A DNA stretch of 51,810 bases. It comes from a virus. Under the pieces are notes generated by a model. That model worked only from the letters and a program-made list of their open reading frames with translations, did not search any database and had not been told where the DNA came from. The first letter of the stretch is position 1. Each line of letters starts with the position of its first letter. Location: the IMG/VR virus record IMGVR_UViG_3300021375_001646, positions 1-51,810 of that record; one strand, 5' to 3'. This document shows, in pieces, positions 24,478 to 30,495 of this stretch. The translations under genes were made by a program, and so were the position numbers.

Positions 24478-24505
24478 AAAAGAGATTGGGCTCAACGTTG
24501 CCCAA
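24478..24505 (-). promoter_or_regulatory. attenuator-like hairpin in the permease leader
   Basis: Within the predicted 5' leader of the permease mRNA the minus strand reads TTGGGC-AACGTTGA-GCCCAA followed by TCTCTTTT. This is an intrinsic-terminator shape located between the promoter and the ORF, about 50 nt before the start codon. It may control read-through. Confidence 0.5.
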
Positions 24506-24545
24506 CTTTCTGCATTCTATAATTCGAATAACTATAAAACACAAT

Positions 24546-24576
24546 TATTTATAGCATAGTTTTAAAACAATGTCAA
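24546..24576 (-). promoter_or_regulatory. overlapping sigma70-like and late promoter of the phosphate permease
   Basis: TTGACA (24571-24576), 17 bp, TATAAA (24548-24553). The -10 is embedded in a perfect late element TATAAATA (24546-24553), so the same site could serve both host-type and phage late polymerase. Confidence 0.75.
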
Positions 24577-24596
24577 GATAGAAGATTAAATTTTTG

Positions 24597-24977
24597 TTAC
24601 ATATCGAGTTTGGATTTAAGATCAGTGATGGCGGCTTTAATGGCATCTTCTGCTAGTACAGAACAATGTATTTTAACTGGAGGTAATGCAAGTTCATTTG
24701 CTATATCCATGTTTTTAACTTCGCCGGCTTGTTCAAGTGTCATACCTTTGACCATTTCGGTTAGTAAACTTGAACTAGCAATAGCACTACCACAACCATA
24801 GGTTTTAAATTTAGCATCTTTAATGACACCTTCTTCAACTTCTATTTGTAGTCGCATAACATCTCCACATGCAGGTGCACCTACCATGCCTGTTCCTATG
24901 TTATCTCTTTTGGGATCAAATGTTCCAACGTTGCGTGGATTTTCGTAATGGTCAAGTACTTTATCGGAGTATGCCAT
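24597..24977 (-). CDS. iscU: IscU-type Fe-S cluster scaffold (126 aa)
   Basis: All three ligand cysteines are present: GAPACGDVMR, YGCGSAIASSSLLTEM and KIHCSVLAEDAIKAA. The N-terminus MAYSDKVLDHYENPRNVG is typical. The HscA-binding LPPVK motif is intact (LALPPVKIHC). It assembles 2Fe-2S and 4Fe-4S clusters on cysteine-desulfurase sulfur. The phage also carries SufE and four radical-SAM enzymes, so cluster demand is a likely reason for carrying it. A late element TATAAATA is found about 30 nt upstream of the ATG. Confidence 0.95.
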   Translation of the reverse strand: MAYSDKVLDHYENPRNVGTFDPKRDNIGTGMVGAPACGDVMRLQIEVEEGVIKDAKFKTYGCGSAIASSSLLTEMVKGMTLEQAGEVKNMDIANELALPPVKIHCSVLAEDAIKAAITDLKSKLDM

Positions 24978-25030
24978 ATCGTTCTCTTGTAGTTGTATTA
25001 CATTTATTTATAACAATGGGTGTGTCTATA

Positions 25031-25061
25031 AAAAGAAAGGGGAGCACCTAAATACTCCCCC
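25031..25061 (-). terminator. intrinsic terminator after alkB
   Basis: On the minus strand, GGGGAGTATTTAGGTGCTCCCC forms a stem followed by TTTCTTTTT. Confidence 0.85.
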
Positions 25062-25067
25062 GCAGGA

Positions 25068-26143
25068 TTAAACGAATTGCTTCGCTATTTCTCTTTCTGC
25101 TTCAGTAGCAAAATTTTCATCCCAGTTATCCAAATGCTTTTTCATAAAGCGATTGAACACTGGTGGTATTAATGCTAATGCAAACAATGTAAAGTAACCT
25201 ATACCTGTGTTAGGTGCACCTACTTCGTCTAGTTCCCAAAAGTGTGTTTCACCTCTGTCATGATGATCAGCCTGACGACCAATCTCTATAAAGAACCAAC
25301 TTGTGAACAATGTAGAATTATCCCAACTGTGTCTGTAGTCTATTGGTTCACTTTTAACACGTACCAAACCATAATGTTCTAGATAGTTAAGTGCTTCTAG
25401 TTCAAAGTTTGATATCATCCATACCAATGCCATACATGCAACACCTGCCCATCCACCTGCTAAAAAGAACAAGAAGATAGTAGGGAAACTCATCATGTAA
25501 CCTCTTATCCATCTATTACTTAAAGATAGAAAAGGTTTATCTAAACGTTTCAATCTACTCTTTTCCATTTCAAATAAGAACTTACTTTGTCCTAGATGAC
25601 TTTTAAAGAAATGTTCGTATAGATTACGTCCACGTGGTGCAGTTGCAGGATCATCTTCACTTGCTAATTCCAAATGATGATTGTACACATGAGCATAACA
25701 AAAATGTGCTGAACCTGAAAGACCCATCATCCAACGACTTATTATAAAACTAAAGCCTTTGGTGTGTGATAGTTCATGTCCATATATTATACCTATGCCT
25801 GCAAATATACCTGTTGATAGAACAGCACCTAACAACTCTACTCCCCACATGCCTGAATATATCTGGTATGCAAGTCCAAGTTGTAGTGCTACGAAAACTG
25901 GTAACATTGAATACATTACTGCATTTTGTAACCATGGGATGCCATAAGGTTCACCATTCTCATCAAAGCCTGCTCCTGAGGTTTTGCGAGTTACTAGTGT
26001 ATCAAATATGATGCCTATTCCCAATAGGCCCACACCTGTCCATGTCCATGCACCACCTGCCATCACTCCTGCGAGTGCAACAAGTATCAATGCCGGAGCA
26101 ATGAAATACCTTATATTGATTAGTACTTTTTTACGATATGCAT
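25068..26143 (-). CDS. alkB: AlkB-type alkane monooxygenase, start region needs a -1 frameshift (358 aa if joined)
   Basis: This is a membrane di-iron hydroxylase with about six hydrophobic helices. The histidine boxes match alkane 1-monooxygenase: GHELSHTKGF, HVYNHHLELASEDDPATAPRG, and ADHHDRGETHFWEL in the position of the LQRHSDHHA box. NYLEHYGLVR is the AlkB-specific NYIEHYGL signature, followed by RHSWDNS. The only good ribosome site (AGGAGG) precedes ATG 26143, whose frame reads MHIVKKY and stops. A slippery A-AAA-AAG at codons 5-6 would shift -1 into the long frame (KKVLINIRYFIAPALIL). Without a shift, translation must start at a TTG (26090) or ATT with poor signals. A homopolymer sequencing error is the alternative. 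The known family oxidises terminal C-H of alkanes or fatty-acid-like chains. Confidence 0.88.
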
Positions 26144-26195
26144 TGTATTTCCTCCTGCCAGTATGTTTGGCTGTTGTTTACAATACTACATAACA

Positions 26196-26224
26196 ACTGT
26201 AACACAAACTAATTCATGTGTCAA
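26196..26224 (-). promoter_or_regulatory. sigma70-like promoter of alkB
   Basis: TTGACA (26219-26224), 17 bp, TACAGT (26196-26201). A late element TATAAATA sits farther upstream at 26238-26245. Confidence 0.65.
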
Positions 26225-26237
26225 GTTATATACAATA

Positions 26238-26245
26238 TATTTATA
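26238..26245 (-). promoter_or_regulatory. late promoter element TATAAATA upstream of alkB
   Basis: A perfect element on the minus strand about 95 nt before the alkB ATG. Confidence 0.5.
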
Positions 26246-26364
26246 ATATGGCATAAAAACCATAATAATTTAGAACATGCTAATATTCTTATACTCATGC
26301 TGTAAATGCATGACAGCCTTTACCAAATATAGGTTGCATTTTCTATATTATTATAGTAGTATAA

Positions 26365-26372
26365 TATAAATA
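26365..26372 (+). promoter_or_regulatory. late promoter element TATAAATA of the DUF1127 operon
   Basis: A perfect element overlapping a TATAAT (26360-26365). An imperfect TTGCAT lies upstream at 26334-26339. Predicted transcript start is near 26378. Confidence 0.65.
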
Positions 26373-26377
26373 GAGAT

Positions 26378-26550
26378 GAGTAGGACAGCATGGTTGTACT
26401 ATTCAACACACATACACACTGGAAAGACAGTGGGACGGCGCAGACGTCCTAAAAAAGCGAACGACGGCTACCAAAGGTAGTTGCACCGCCGGGGAAGTTC
26501 CGGGGTATTGCTTTCCTCAAGCATCCAAAACTTATATAAGGAGAAGTAAA
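26378..26550 (+). ncRNA. structured GC-rich leader RNA of the DUF1127 operon
   Basis: This ~170-nt stretch is much more GC-rich than its surroundings. It contains successive hairpins CACTG-GAAAGA-CAGTG, GGACG-GCGCAGA-CGTCC and CTACC-AAA-GGTAG nested in CGG...CCG, then GGGGAAGTTCCGGGG. It ends at AAGGAG before the first ORF. It resembles a riboswitch or other cis-regulatory RNA. I could not assign it to a known class. Confidence 0.5.
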
Positions 26551-26730
26551 ATGGCTACTATGCTATTCAACGGCCTTGTGAGTTTACTTGGAAACCCACT
26601 TCCAACTAGGAAGTTCGAAAAAGAGATGCTCACTTACGCCAAAACTGAGTACGGAAATGATTGGCGCTATGCCTATCATTATATGCTAACGCATGAAGGT
26701 CGCGGACCAAGAGCGGGAGTATACAACTAA
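26551..26730 (+). CDS. hypothetical small protein, first gene of the DUF1127 operon (59 aa)
   Basis: The ATG at 26551 has AAGGAG 9 nt upstream. It encodes MATMLFNGLVSLLGNPLPTR and then a polar helix ending HEGRGPRAGVYN. The stop overlaps the next ATG (TAATG). The amphipathic N-terminus could touch the membrane. No family was recognised. Confidence 0.65.
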   Translation: MATMLFNGLVSLLGNPLPTRKFEKEMLTYAKTEYGNDWRYAYHYMLTHEGRGPRAGVYN

Positions 26731-26990
26731 TGACACAAGCAATTATGACAGTATCAAATTTGATTCAAGACGCTATTGCCGGCTTGTTAGATTTAGTTAA
26801 AGAAATAAATCACAAAAGAAAAGATAAAGCACTGGCTCGTAAAACTTACAAGTCATTGCAAGAATTATCAGATCATGAACTAAAAGACTTGGGAATTGGG
26901 AGATCAGACATTAAATCTATTTCACTAGGAACATTTAATGATAGTAGAATGAATGTAACAACAAACAGAAATTTAAAAGGATGGGTATAA
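26730..26990 (+). CDS. DUF1127 (YjiS-like) small protein (86 aa)
   Basis: The C-terminal part carries the DUF1127 core: ARKTYKSLQELSDHELKDLG then IGRSDIKSISLG. DUF1127 proteins are common in alphaproteobacteria and have been linked to RNA turnover and to phosphate and carbon uptake. The preceding part is an amphipathic helix (LIQDAIAGLLDLVKEINHKR). It is coupled to both neighbours by TAATG junctions. It was probably taken from a host and may redirect host RNA metabolism. Confidence 0.85.
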   Translation: MTQAIMTVSNLIQDAIAGLLDLVKEINHKRKDKALARKTYKSLQELSDHELKDLGIGRSDIKSISLGTFNDSRMNVTTNRNLKGWV

Positions 26991-27199
26991 TGACTGTAGC
27001 AACAATTTCAAACACAACATGGAACTACACATGTAAAATTTGTAGTGTAATACGAAACGTTTTCGCTGTATTTTTTGTAGGTGTAATTGCGTTAGGTGAA
27101 TCAGCAGGCAGAGCAAGAGCGGCCGCTGAATTATCTAGACAAGGATATCACGATGAAGCAAGAGCATTAATGACTTTACCGTTGGAGTATAAGAAATAA
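26990..27199 (+). CDS. small membrane-associated protein with helical Arg/Ala tail (69 aa)
   Basis: The start at 26990 is chosen for the TAATG coupling. A hydrophobic helix (VIRNVFAVFFVGVIALGE) is followed by GRARAAAELSRQGYHDEARALM. A related pattern, A-x-x-E-L-x-x-x-G-Y-x-x-x-A, occurs in the gene at 27437. Similar small proteins accompany DUF1127 genes in alphaproteobacteria. Its function is unknown. Confidence 0.65.
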   Translation: MTVATISNTTWNYTCKICSVIRNVFAVFFVGVIALGESAGRARAAAELSRQGYHDEARALMTLPLEYKK

Positions 27200-27444
27200 T
27201 GTTTTTACATATTAAAAAAATATTTGGGTTATCTTTAGCACATCGAAGAGCAGAAAAAACTTTTAATGAGTTGAGTCAACTCACTGACAAAGACCTAAAA
27301 GATATTGGTATTTGTAGAGGAGACATTGCACACATTGCATATGAAGCAGTACGTGAAGAAGAAGCAAAAGAAAAATACGAAGCAGGTGATCACTACATGC
27401 GTGGTAGGACTGTTGCAACTTGGAAAGGTAAGGCACATGTTTAA
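27199..27444 (+). CDS. second DUF1127 protein (81 aa)
   Basis: The DUF1127 core lies near the N-terminus: RRAEKTFNELSQLTDKDLKD then IGICRGDIAHIAYEA. An acidic/basic tail follows (EEEAKEKYEAGDHYMRGRTV). It is coupled upstream by TAATG and overlaps the next gene by 8 bp. It differs clearly from the first copy, so it is not a recent duplication. Confidence 0.85.
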   Translation: MFLHIKKIFGLSLAHRRAEKTFNELSQLTDKDLKDIGICRGDIAHIAYEAVREEEAKEKYEAGDHYMRGRTVATWKGKAHV

Positions 27445-27571
27445 AAGATTTATTAAAGCAATGGAATACAGAAGTTACTGTATGGCAATTCGAGAACTAA
27501 GGGCTCATGGATACTACAAAAGAGCCGCAGAGATTACTGAGTTCAAGAATAATATGTATCCGAGTTACTAA
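27437..27571 (+). CDS. small basic protein (44 aa)
   Basis: The ATG at 27437 overlaps the end of the DUF1127 gene, with AGGTAAGG just upstream. It encodes MFKRFIKAMEYRSYCMAIRE then LRAHGYYKRAAEITEF. It has the same A-x-x-E-L-x-x-x-G-Y pattern as the 69-residue protein of the operon. Probably real. Confidence 0.6.
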   Translation: MFKRFIKAMEYRSYCMAIRELRAHGYYKRAAEITEFKNNMYPSY

Positions 27572-27572
27572 T

Positions 27573-27620
27573 ATGTGGCCTTACACTGAAGAAGAGCAAG
27601 ACTGGGTATCAGGAAAATAA
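27573..27620 (+). CDS. micro-ORF MWPYTEEEQDWVSGK (15 aa)
   Basis: An ATG 1 nt after the preceding stop opens 15 codons ending just before the terminator. Acidic peptide with two Trp. Very short peptides of this kind are plausible at operon ends, but proof is lacking. Confidence 0.35.
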   Translation: MWPYTEEEQDWVSGK

Positions 27621-27625
27621 AAAGT

Positions 27626-27670
27626 GTTGCAGAGGAATCGCCCGCCAAGATGACTTCTCTGCAACTTTTT
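27626..27670 (+). terminator. intrinsic terminator, probably bidirectional
   Basis: GTTGCAGAG pairs with CTCTGCAAC and is followed by TTTTT. On the other strand it is followed by CTTTTTA, so it may also end the convergent 27686-27919 transcript. Confidence 0.85.
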
Positions 27671-27685
27671 CAAATTGAGTATATA

Positions 27686-27919
27686 TTATTTTTTATTGAA
27701 AATTGAATATAAAACCCAGACAGCAACAAGACCAACTAAACCTTGTGCAGAGAAACCTGCAACAATGTTTTGAATGTTAGCAATTATGTTGATGTTTGGC
27801 CAGAACGGAATGTTCTGTCCGTTGAACAAGACTTCTAACACGATGCCTAACGAAAGCAGACTAATTCCTGCTTCTGTTAATGCTCCGGCCCAAGCCTTTA
27901 CTTTATTTAGAATGTCCAT
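27686..27919 (-). CDS. two-helix membrane protein (77 aa)
   Basis: It has two hydrophobic segments, AGISLLSLGIVLEVLFNG and the C-terminal GLVGLVAVWVLYSIFNKK, with a short loop FWPNINIIANIQNI. Size and topology fit a class II holin, but there is no lysozyme next door. AAAGGAGG precedes the ATG and a late element (CCTAAATA) lies about 40 nt upstream. Confidence 0.6.
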   Translation of the reverse strand: MDILNKVKAWAGALTEAGISLLSLGIVLEVLFNGQNIPFWPNINIIANIQNIVAGFSAQGLVGLVAVWVLYSIFNKK

Positions 27920-27929
27920 ATGAACCTCC

Positions 27930-28036
27930 TTTTCTTAACGCTGATCACTGTCGTCAGCATGTTTATTTAGGTAGGTATATCACATAGTTAAACTACCATA
28001 ATTGCGATTTATAGTTTAGATTAATGATTTTCATTA
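27930..28036. other. intergenic region between divergent units
   Basis: It holds the leader of the 27919 gene with a GCTGA...TCAGC hairpin and its late element, and the upstream part of the pqqA promoter region. I see no convincing gene. Confidence 0.4.
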
Positions 28037-28065
28037 TTGACTTTAGGTAATGTATGTGTTTAAAT
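28037..28065 (+). promoter_or_regulatory. promoter of pqqA
   Basis: TTGACT (28037-28042), 17 bp, TTAAAT (28060-28065). The -10 overlaps a late-like TTTAAATA. The leader before pqqA is about 75 nt. Confidence 0.65.
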
Positions 28066-28149
28066 AGTATTGTAGACTCAAAGGGGACTTGTTTTAACTC
28101 TCCCCCGATCTGTTTACATTTTGTAAATCTTAACAAAAGGAGAAACATT

Positions 28150-28221
28150 ATGTGGACAAAACCTACGTTTGAAGAAATGCGTTTTGGCTTTGAAGTTACA
28201 ATGTATGTAATGAACAAGTAA
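28150..28221 (+). CDS. pqqA: PqqA-like coenzyme PQQ precursor peptide (23 aa)
   Basis: A 23-codon ORF with AAGGAG 8 nt upstream. It begins MWTKPTFEEMRFG and continues FEVTMYVMNK. This matches PqqA peptides (typically MWxKPxFxxLRxGxEVTxY) in length, N-terminus and, crucially, the E-V-T-x-Y core, whose Glu and Tyr become PQQ. It has its own promoter and a strong terminator. No pqqB, pqqC or pqqD is seen in the window. None of the four radical-SAM genes is an obvious PqqE. The phage peptide would have to use host PqqB-E or another maturase. Confidence 0.88.
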   Translation: MWTKPTFEEMRFGFEVTMYVMNK

Positions 28222-28230
28222 ACGAGTTTT

Positions 28231-28259
28231 AAGGGAGTCTTCGGGCTCCCTTTTTTATT
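28231..28259 (+). terminator. intrinsic terminator of pqqA
   Basis: GGGAG-TCTTCGG-GCTCCC followed by TTTTTTATTTT. Confidence 0.9.
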
Positions 28260-28272
28260 TTAAGGAACAGTT

Positions 28273-28458
28273 ATGAATAAAGCACCGGAGCCATCTCCGT
28301 GGGGGTTGGTTATATTTTTAGTAGTCTTTGTTTTATTAATTTGGTCCCAAAGTGGAGCAGATTCAGTGGAAATTTATACAGATAATGTTGATCATGTAGT
28401 AGGAACTTGCTCAATATACTATTCAGATTGGCCATGTTTGGAAGAAAAAGGTTGTTGA
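28273..28458 (+). CDS. small membrane or exported protein with Cys-rich tail (61 aa)
   Basis: AAGGA precedes the ATG at 28273. An N-terminal hydrophobic helix (WGLVIFLVVFVLLIWSQSGA) is followed by an outside-type domain with TCSIYYSDWPCLEEKGC, containing three cysteines. It loosely resembles the small Cys-containing protein inside the tmRNA spacer. No family was recognised. Confidence 0.6.
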   Translation: MNKAPEPSPWGLVIFLVVFVLLIWSQSGADSVEIYTDNVDHVVGTCSIYYSDWPCLEEKGC

Positions 28459-28483
28459 CAAATATAAATACTTCTGTTATATT
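28455..28483 (+). promoter_or_regulatory. sigma70-like and late promoter for the 28535 gene
   Basis: TTGACA (28455-28460), 17 bp, TATATT (28478-28483). The spacer contains a late element ATATAAATA. This double promoter is one of the best in the window. Confidence 0.8.
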
Positions 28484-28534
28484 AGTAGAGTTATATTAGT
28501 ATAACAACACACATACACACAAAGGAGAAAACGT

Positions 28535-28846
28535 ATGACTGACTATACAAAACAGTTCGCCGAAATGGCCGAACAAATGCAGAAAATGGCTGAGCAATTC
28601 AAGCCACAACTTCCAGAAGTAAAATTTAACAAGAATGGCTATGAAATTAGAACACAGGTTCTTGACATGGCTAAATCTTTCACAGAGTTTGAGTTCGCGA
28701 ACAAATGGATGGGGTTTGAAACTTCAACCAAACGTGATCCAGAAACTGGACAGATTATTTCTAAAGTGGATGCGCCTGAGATTCCAGGTGTAGATAAAGT
28801 GTTAGATACTGCTGAAAAGTTTTACGACTTTATCAATAAGCGTTAA
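28535..28846 (+). CDS. probable highly expressed small protein, phasin-like composition (103 aa)
   Basis: The N-terminal amphipathic helix MTDYTKQFAEMAEQMQKMAE is Met/Gln-rich like phasins. It is followed by NKNGYEIRTQVLDMAKSFTE and a C-terminal helix. It has AAAGGAG, a strong promoter and a strong terminator. The leader shares CAACACACATACACAC with the DUF1127 leader. It appears designed for high expression as a single-gene unit. I do not recognise a certain function. Confidence 0.65.
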   Translation: MTDYTKQFAEMAEQMQKMAEQFKPQLPEVKFNKNGYEIRTQVLDMAKSFTEFEFANKWMGFETSTKRDPETGQIISKVDAPEIPGVDKVLDTAEKFYDFINKR

Positions 28847-28864
28847 TAATAAACACTAGAATAG

Positions 28865-28898
28865 AAACCCCGACATTAGAAATAGTGCCGGGGTTTTT
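28865..28898 (+). terminator. intrinsic terminator, bidirectional
   Basis: AAACCCCG ... CGGGGTTTTTA forms a stem with T on one side and the mirror on the other, serving both convergent genes. Confidence 0.85.
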
Positions 28899-28907
28899 AT
28901 TGACTGA

Positions 28908-29396
28908 TTACTTGCCTTCCATTAACGCTACTGCTTTATCATAATCTTCACGACTAACGATTTCTTCACGTAATAGTTTTTCTCTGTTTGCTAGATGTTT
29001 CATAGCAATTTCTTCTTTACTTCCGCCAAAGTATGCAACTGCATGTCCTTCTTCAACAAGAATATCTGTTACTAGTTCTGCTGGTTGATTTTCCCAACGC
29101 TCTACTTTGAAGTCTCCTAGGATACGTCCGAACTTGCCTTTCATATCTTCGCCTTTACGATCTTCAGTAGTAATAAGTTTACCACCGTCCTTCATAAGTT
29201 CTTTGAGTCTTGCTTTAGCGGCTTCGCCAAACAAGTCTTCTACTTTATCTCTTGTGCGTGACTCAGGCGTATCAATGCCCATAATGCGTACACGTTCGTC
29301 TGTTAGGGTTACTCCGAACCCTAAGTCAATGTCTACATCTACTGTATCACCATCAACTACTTTAATGACTTTTACATCATACTCGTTGGTATTCAT
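28908..29396 (-). CDS. staphylococcal-nuclease-like endonuclease (162 aa)
   Basis: SNase motifs are visible: VVDGDTVDVDIDLGFG, RVRIMGIDTPESRTRD (with the catalytic Arg and Asp positions), GEAAKARLKELM and KFGRILGDFKV. These are the calcium-binding Asp and catalytic Arg regions of thermonucleases. No signal peptide is visible, so a cytoplasmic role (host DNA degradation or recombination) is likely. A late element (AATAAATA) and GAGGAG precede the ATG. Confidence 0.88.
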   Translation of the reverse strand: MNTNEYDVKVIKVVDGDTVDVDIDLGFGVTLTDERVRIMGIDTPESRTRDKVEDLFGEAAKARLKELMKDGGKLITTEDRKGEDMKGKFGRILGDFKVERWENQPAELVTDILVEEGHAVAYFGGSKEEIAMKHLANREKLLREEIVSREDYDKAVALMEGK

Positions 29397-29443
29397 ACTC
29401 TCGCTCCTCTTTTATTATGTGTGTATTTATTGGTTAGGAACTA

Positions 29444-29923
29444 TTATGTCCAGGGTCGACCTGTTACAAGTCCACCTGTGTTAGCATTATTAACTAACGT
29501 GCCTGAATCGTTGTTACTTGCTGTGTAAAGCGTAGGCAAGTCGTTTTTGGTTTTTGTATTCAATGCTCTGTAATATGTTGCATTAGTATCTGCGGCCGCT
29601 AGTCCTTTACGTTTGCTAACAGCAATTCTTAGTTTTTCTTCTTGTCGTTGTCTTTTGAACCCAGTTACTCCTGAGTATCTAGGAATACAATAAACTCTAT
29701 CACCGTCAACTAAACCTGCGGCTGTAAGTGTGCTGGCACCATCATTTGTTTGATTTATAGTAGTATCTTTAACAGCGTGTATTTCTGCATACATTGCAGT
29801 AACAATCTCCTGTCCTTCAACAGCCTGTGCAAGTGCTGTAAGTCCGTTCATTGTAGTCGTTCCCATAGTAACAGTAAGATCAAACTCTACACCTGTAAGT
29901 CCTTTACATCTAATTGTTGCCAT
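29444..29923 (-). CDS. putative virion structural protein (159 aa)
   Basis: It begins MATIRCKGLTGVEFDLTVTM. It is Thr/Ala-rich and beta-like in its first half, with a basic helix GFKRQRQEEKLRIAVSKRKG and a Thr/Asn-rich tail. AAGGAG and a late promoter lie upstream. The composition suggests a virion surface protein; no family was recognised. Confidence 0.6.
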   Translation of the reverse strand: MATIRCKGLTGVEFDLTVTMGTTTMNGLTALAQAVEGQEIVTAMYAEIHAVKDTTINQTNDGASTLTAAGLVDGDRVYCIPRYSGVTGFKRQRQEEKLRIAVSKRKGLAAADTNATYYRALNTKTKNDLPTLYTASNNDSGTLVNNANTGGLVTGRPWT

Positions 29924-29945
29924 TTGTTACTCCTTGTTATAATAC

Positions 29946-29957
29946 TATTTATAAATA
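29946..29957. promoter_or_regulatory. two overlapping divergent late promoters
   Basis: TATTTATAAATA contains TATAAATA on both strands, sharing four bases. One points at 29923 (minus) and one at 29974 (plus). Only one polymerase could use it at a time. Confidence 0.7.
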
Positions 29958-29973
29958 ATAGTAAGGAGTAAAC

Positions 29974-30276
29974 ATGGCAATAAAAATTAAAGATTTACCA
30001 CGTTTTCAGGATGATTGTAAAGATTATCTGCAACGTATTGAAGCAATTGAACAACCAAGTCAAAAAGAGCAGGCAGTAGAAATGTATAATATATTCATTG
30101 GTGCTGTTGATGCTATTGATCAGTCTGTAGAAAACCTTGTAGACAGTGGTCCTGTGTTTGGCAACGAGCATAACTTGCTAAAAGAAAACCTACACACTGT
30201 AAGACTAGATCTTGTTAGATGGTTAAAAGCAAACTCACCTCTTGAAGAAACTAATCCAATTAAAATTGACGGTTAA
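29974..30276 (+). CDS. hypothetical helical protein (100 aa)
   Basis: A soluble acidic all-helical protein (MAIKIKDLPRFQDDCKDYLQ ...), ending next to the convergent infA stop. AAGGAG precedes the ATG, and the predicted late transcript has only an 11-nt leader. No family was recognised. Confidence 0.65.
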   Translation: MAIKIKDLPRFQDDCKDYLQRIEAIEQPSQKEQAVEMYNIFIGAVDAIDQSVENLVDSGPVFGNEHNLLKENLHTVRLDLVRWLKANSPLEETNPIKIDG

Positions 30277-30495
30277 TTATTTGTATCTAAAGGTTACTCT
30301 GCCTTTGGTAAGATCATAAGGCGATACTTCTACTTTAACTTTGTCGCCCATTAGCACTCTAATCTTATTCTTTTTCATTCTACCTGCCGTATAGGCTATG
30401 ATTGTATGACCGTTATCTAGTTGTACTTTGTACATTTGGTTTGGTAATGTATCTAAACATGTACCATCTAATTCTATTATGTCGTCTTTACTCAA
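30277..30495 (-). CDS. infA: translation initiation factor IF-1, TTG start (72 aa)
   Basis: From the TTG at 30495 the product is 72 residues, the same as bacterial IF-1. It reads [18 protein letters not shown], then [34 protein letters not shown] and [15 protein letters not shown], all IF-1 signature segments of the OB fold. The TTG overlaps the stop codon of the DUF3050 gene, with GGAGAAAG upstream, so translation is coupled. IF-1 binds the ribosomal A site during initiation. A phage copy could bias initiation toward phage mRNAs, including leaderless ones. Confidence 0.93.
   Translation of the reverse strand: MSKDDIIELDGTCLDTLPNQMYKVQLDNGHTIIAYTAGRMKKNKIRVLMGDKVKVEVSPYDLTKGRVTFRYK

Noticed and set aside
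25068-26143. alkB considered as a plain fatty-acid desaturase
   Set aside because: The NYLEHYGL and GHELSH...DPATAP signatures are those of alkane hydroxylases, and they differ from the true desaturase at 42.5-43.3 kb.
27993-28217. A 74-codon minus-strand ORF opposite pqqA
   Set aside because: It covers the pqqA gene and promoter on the other strand, has no ribosome site and an unlikely composition.
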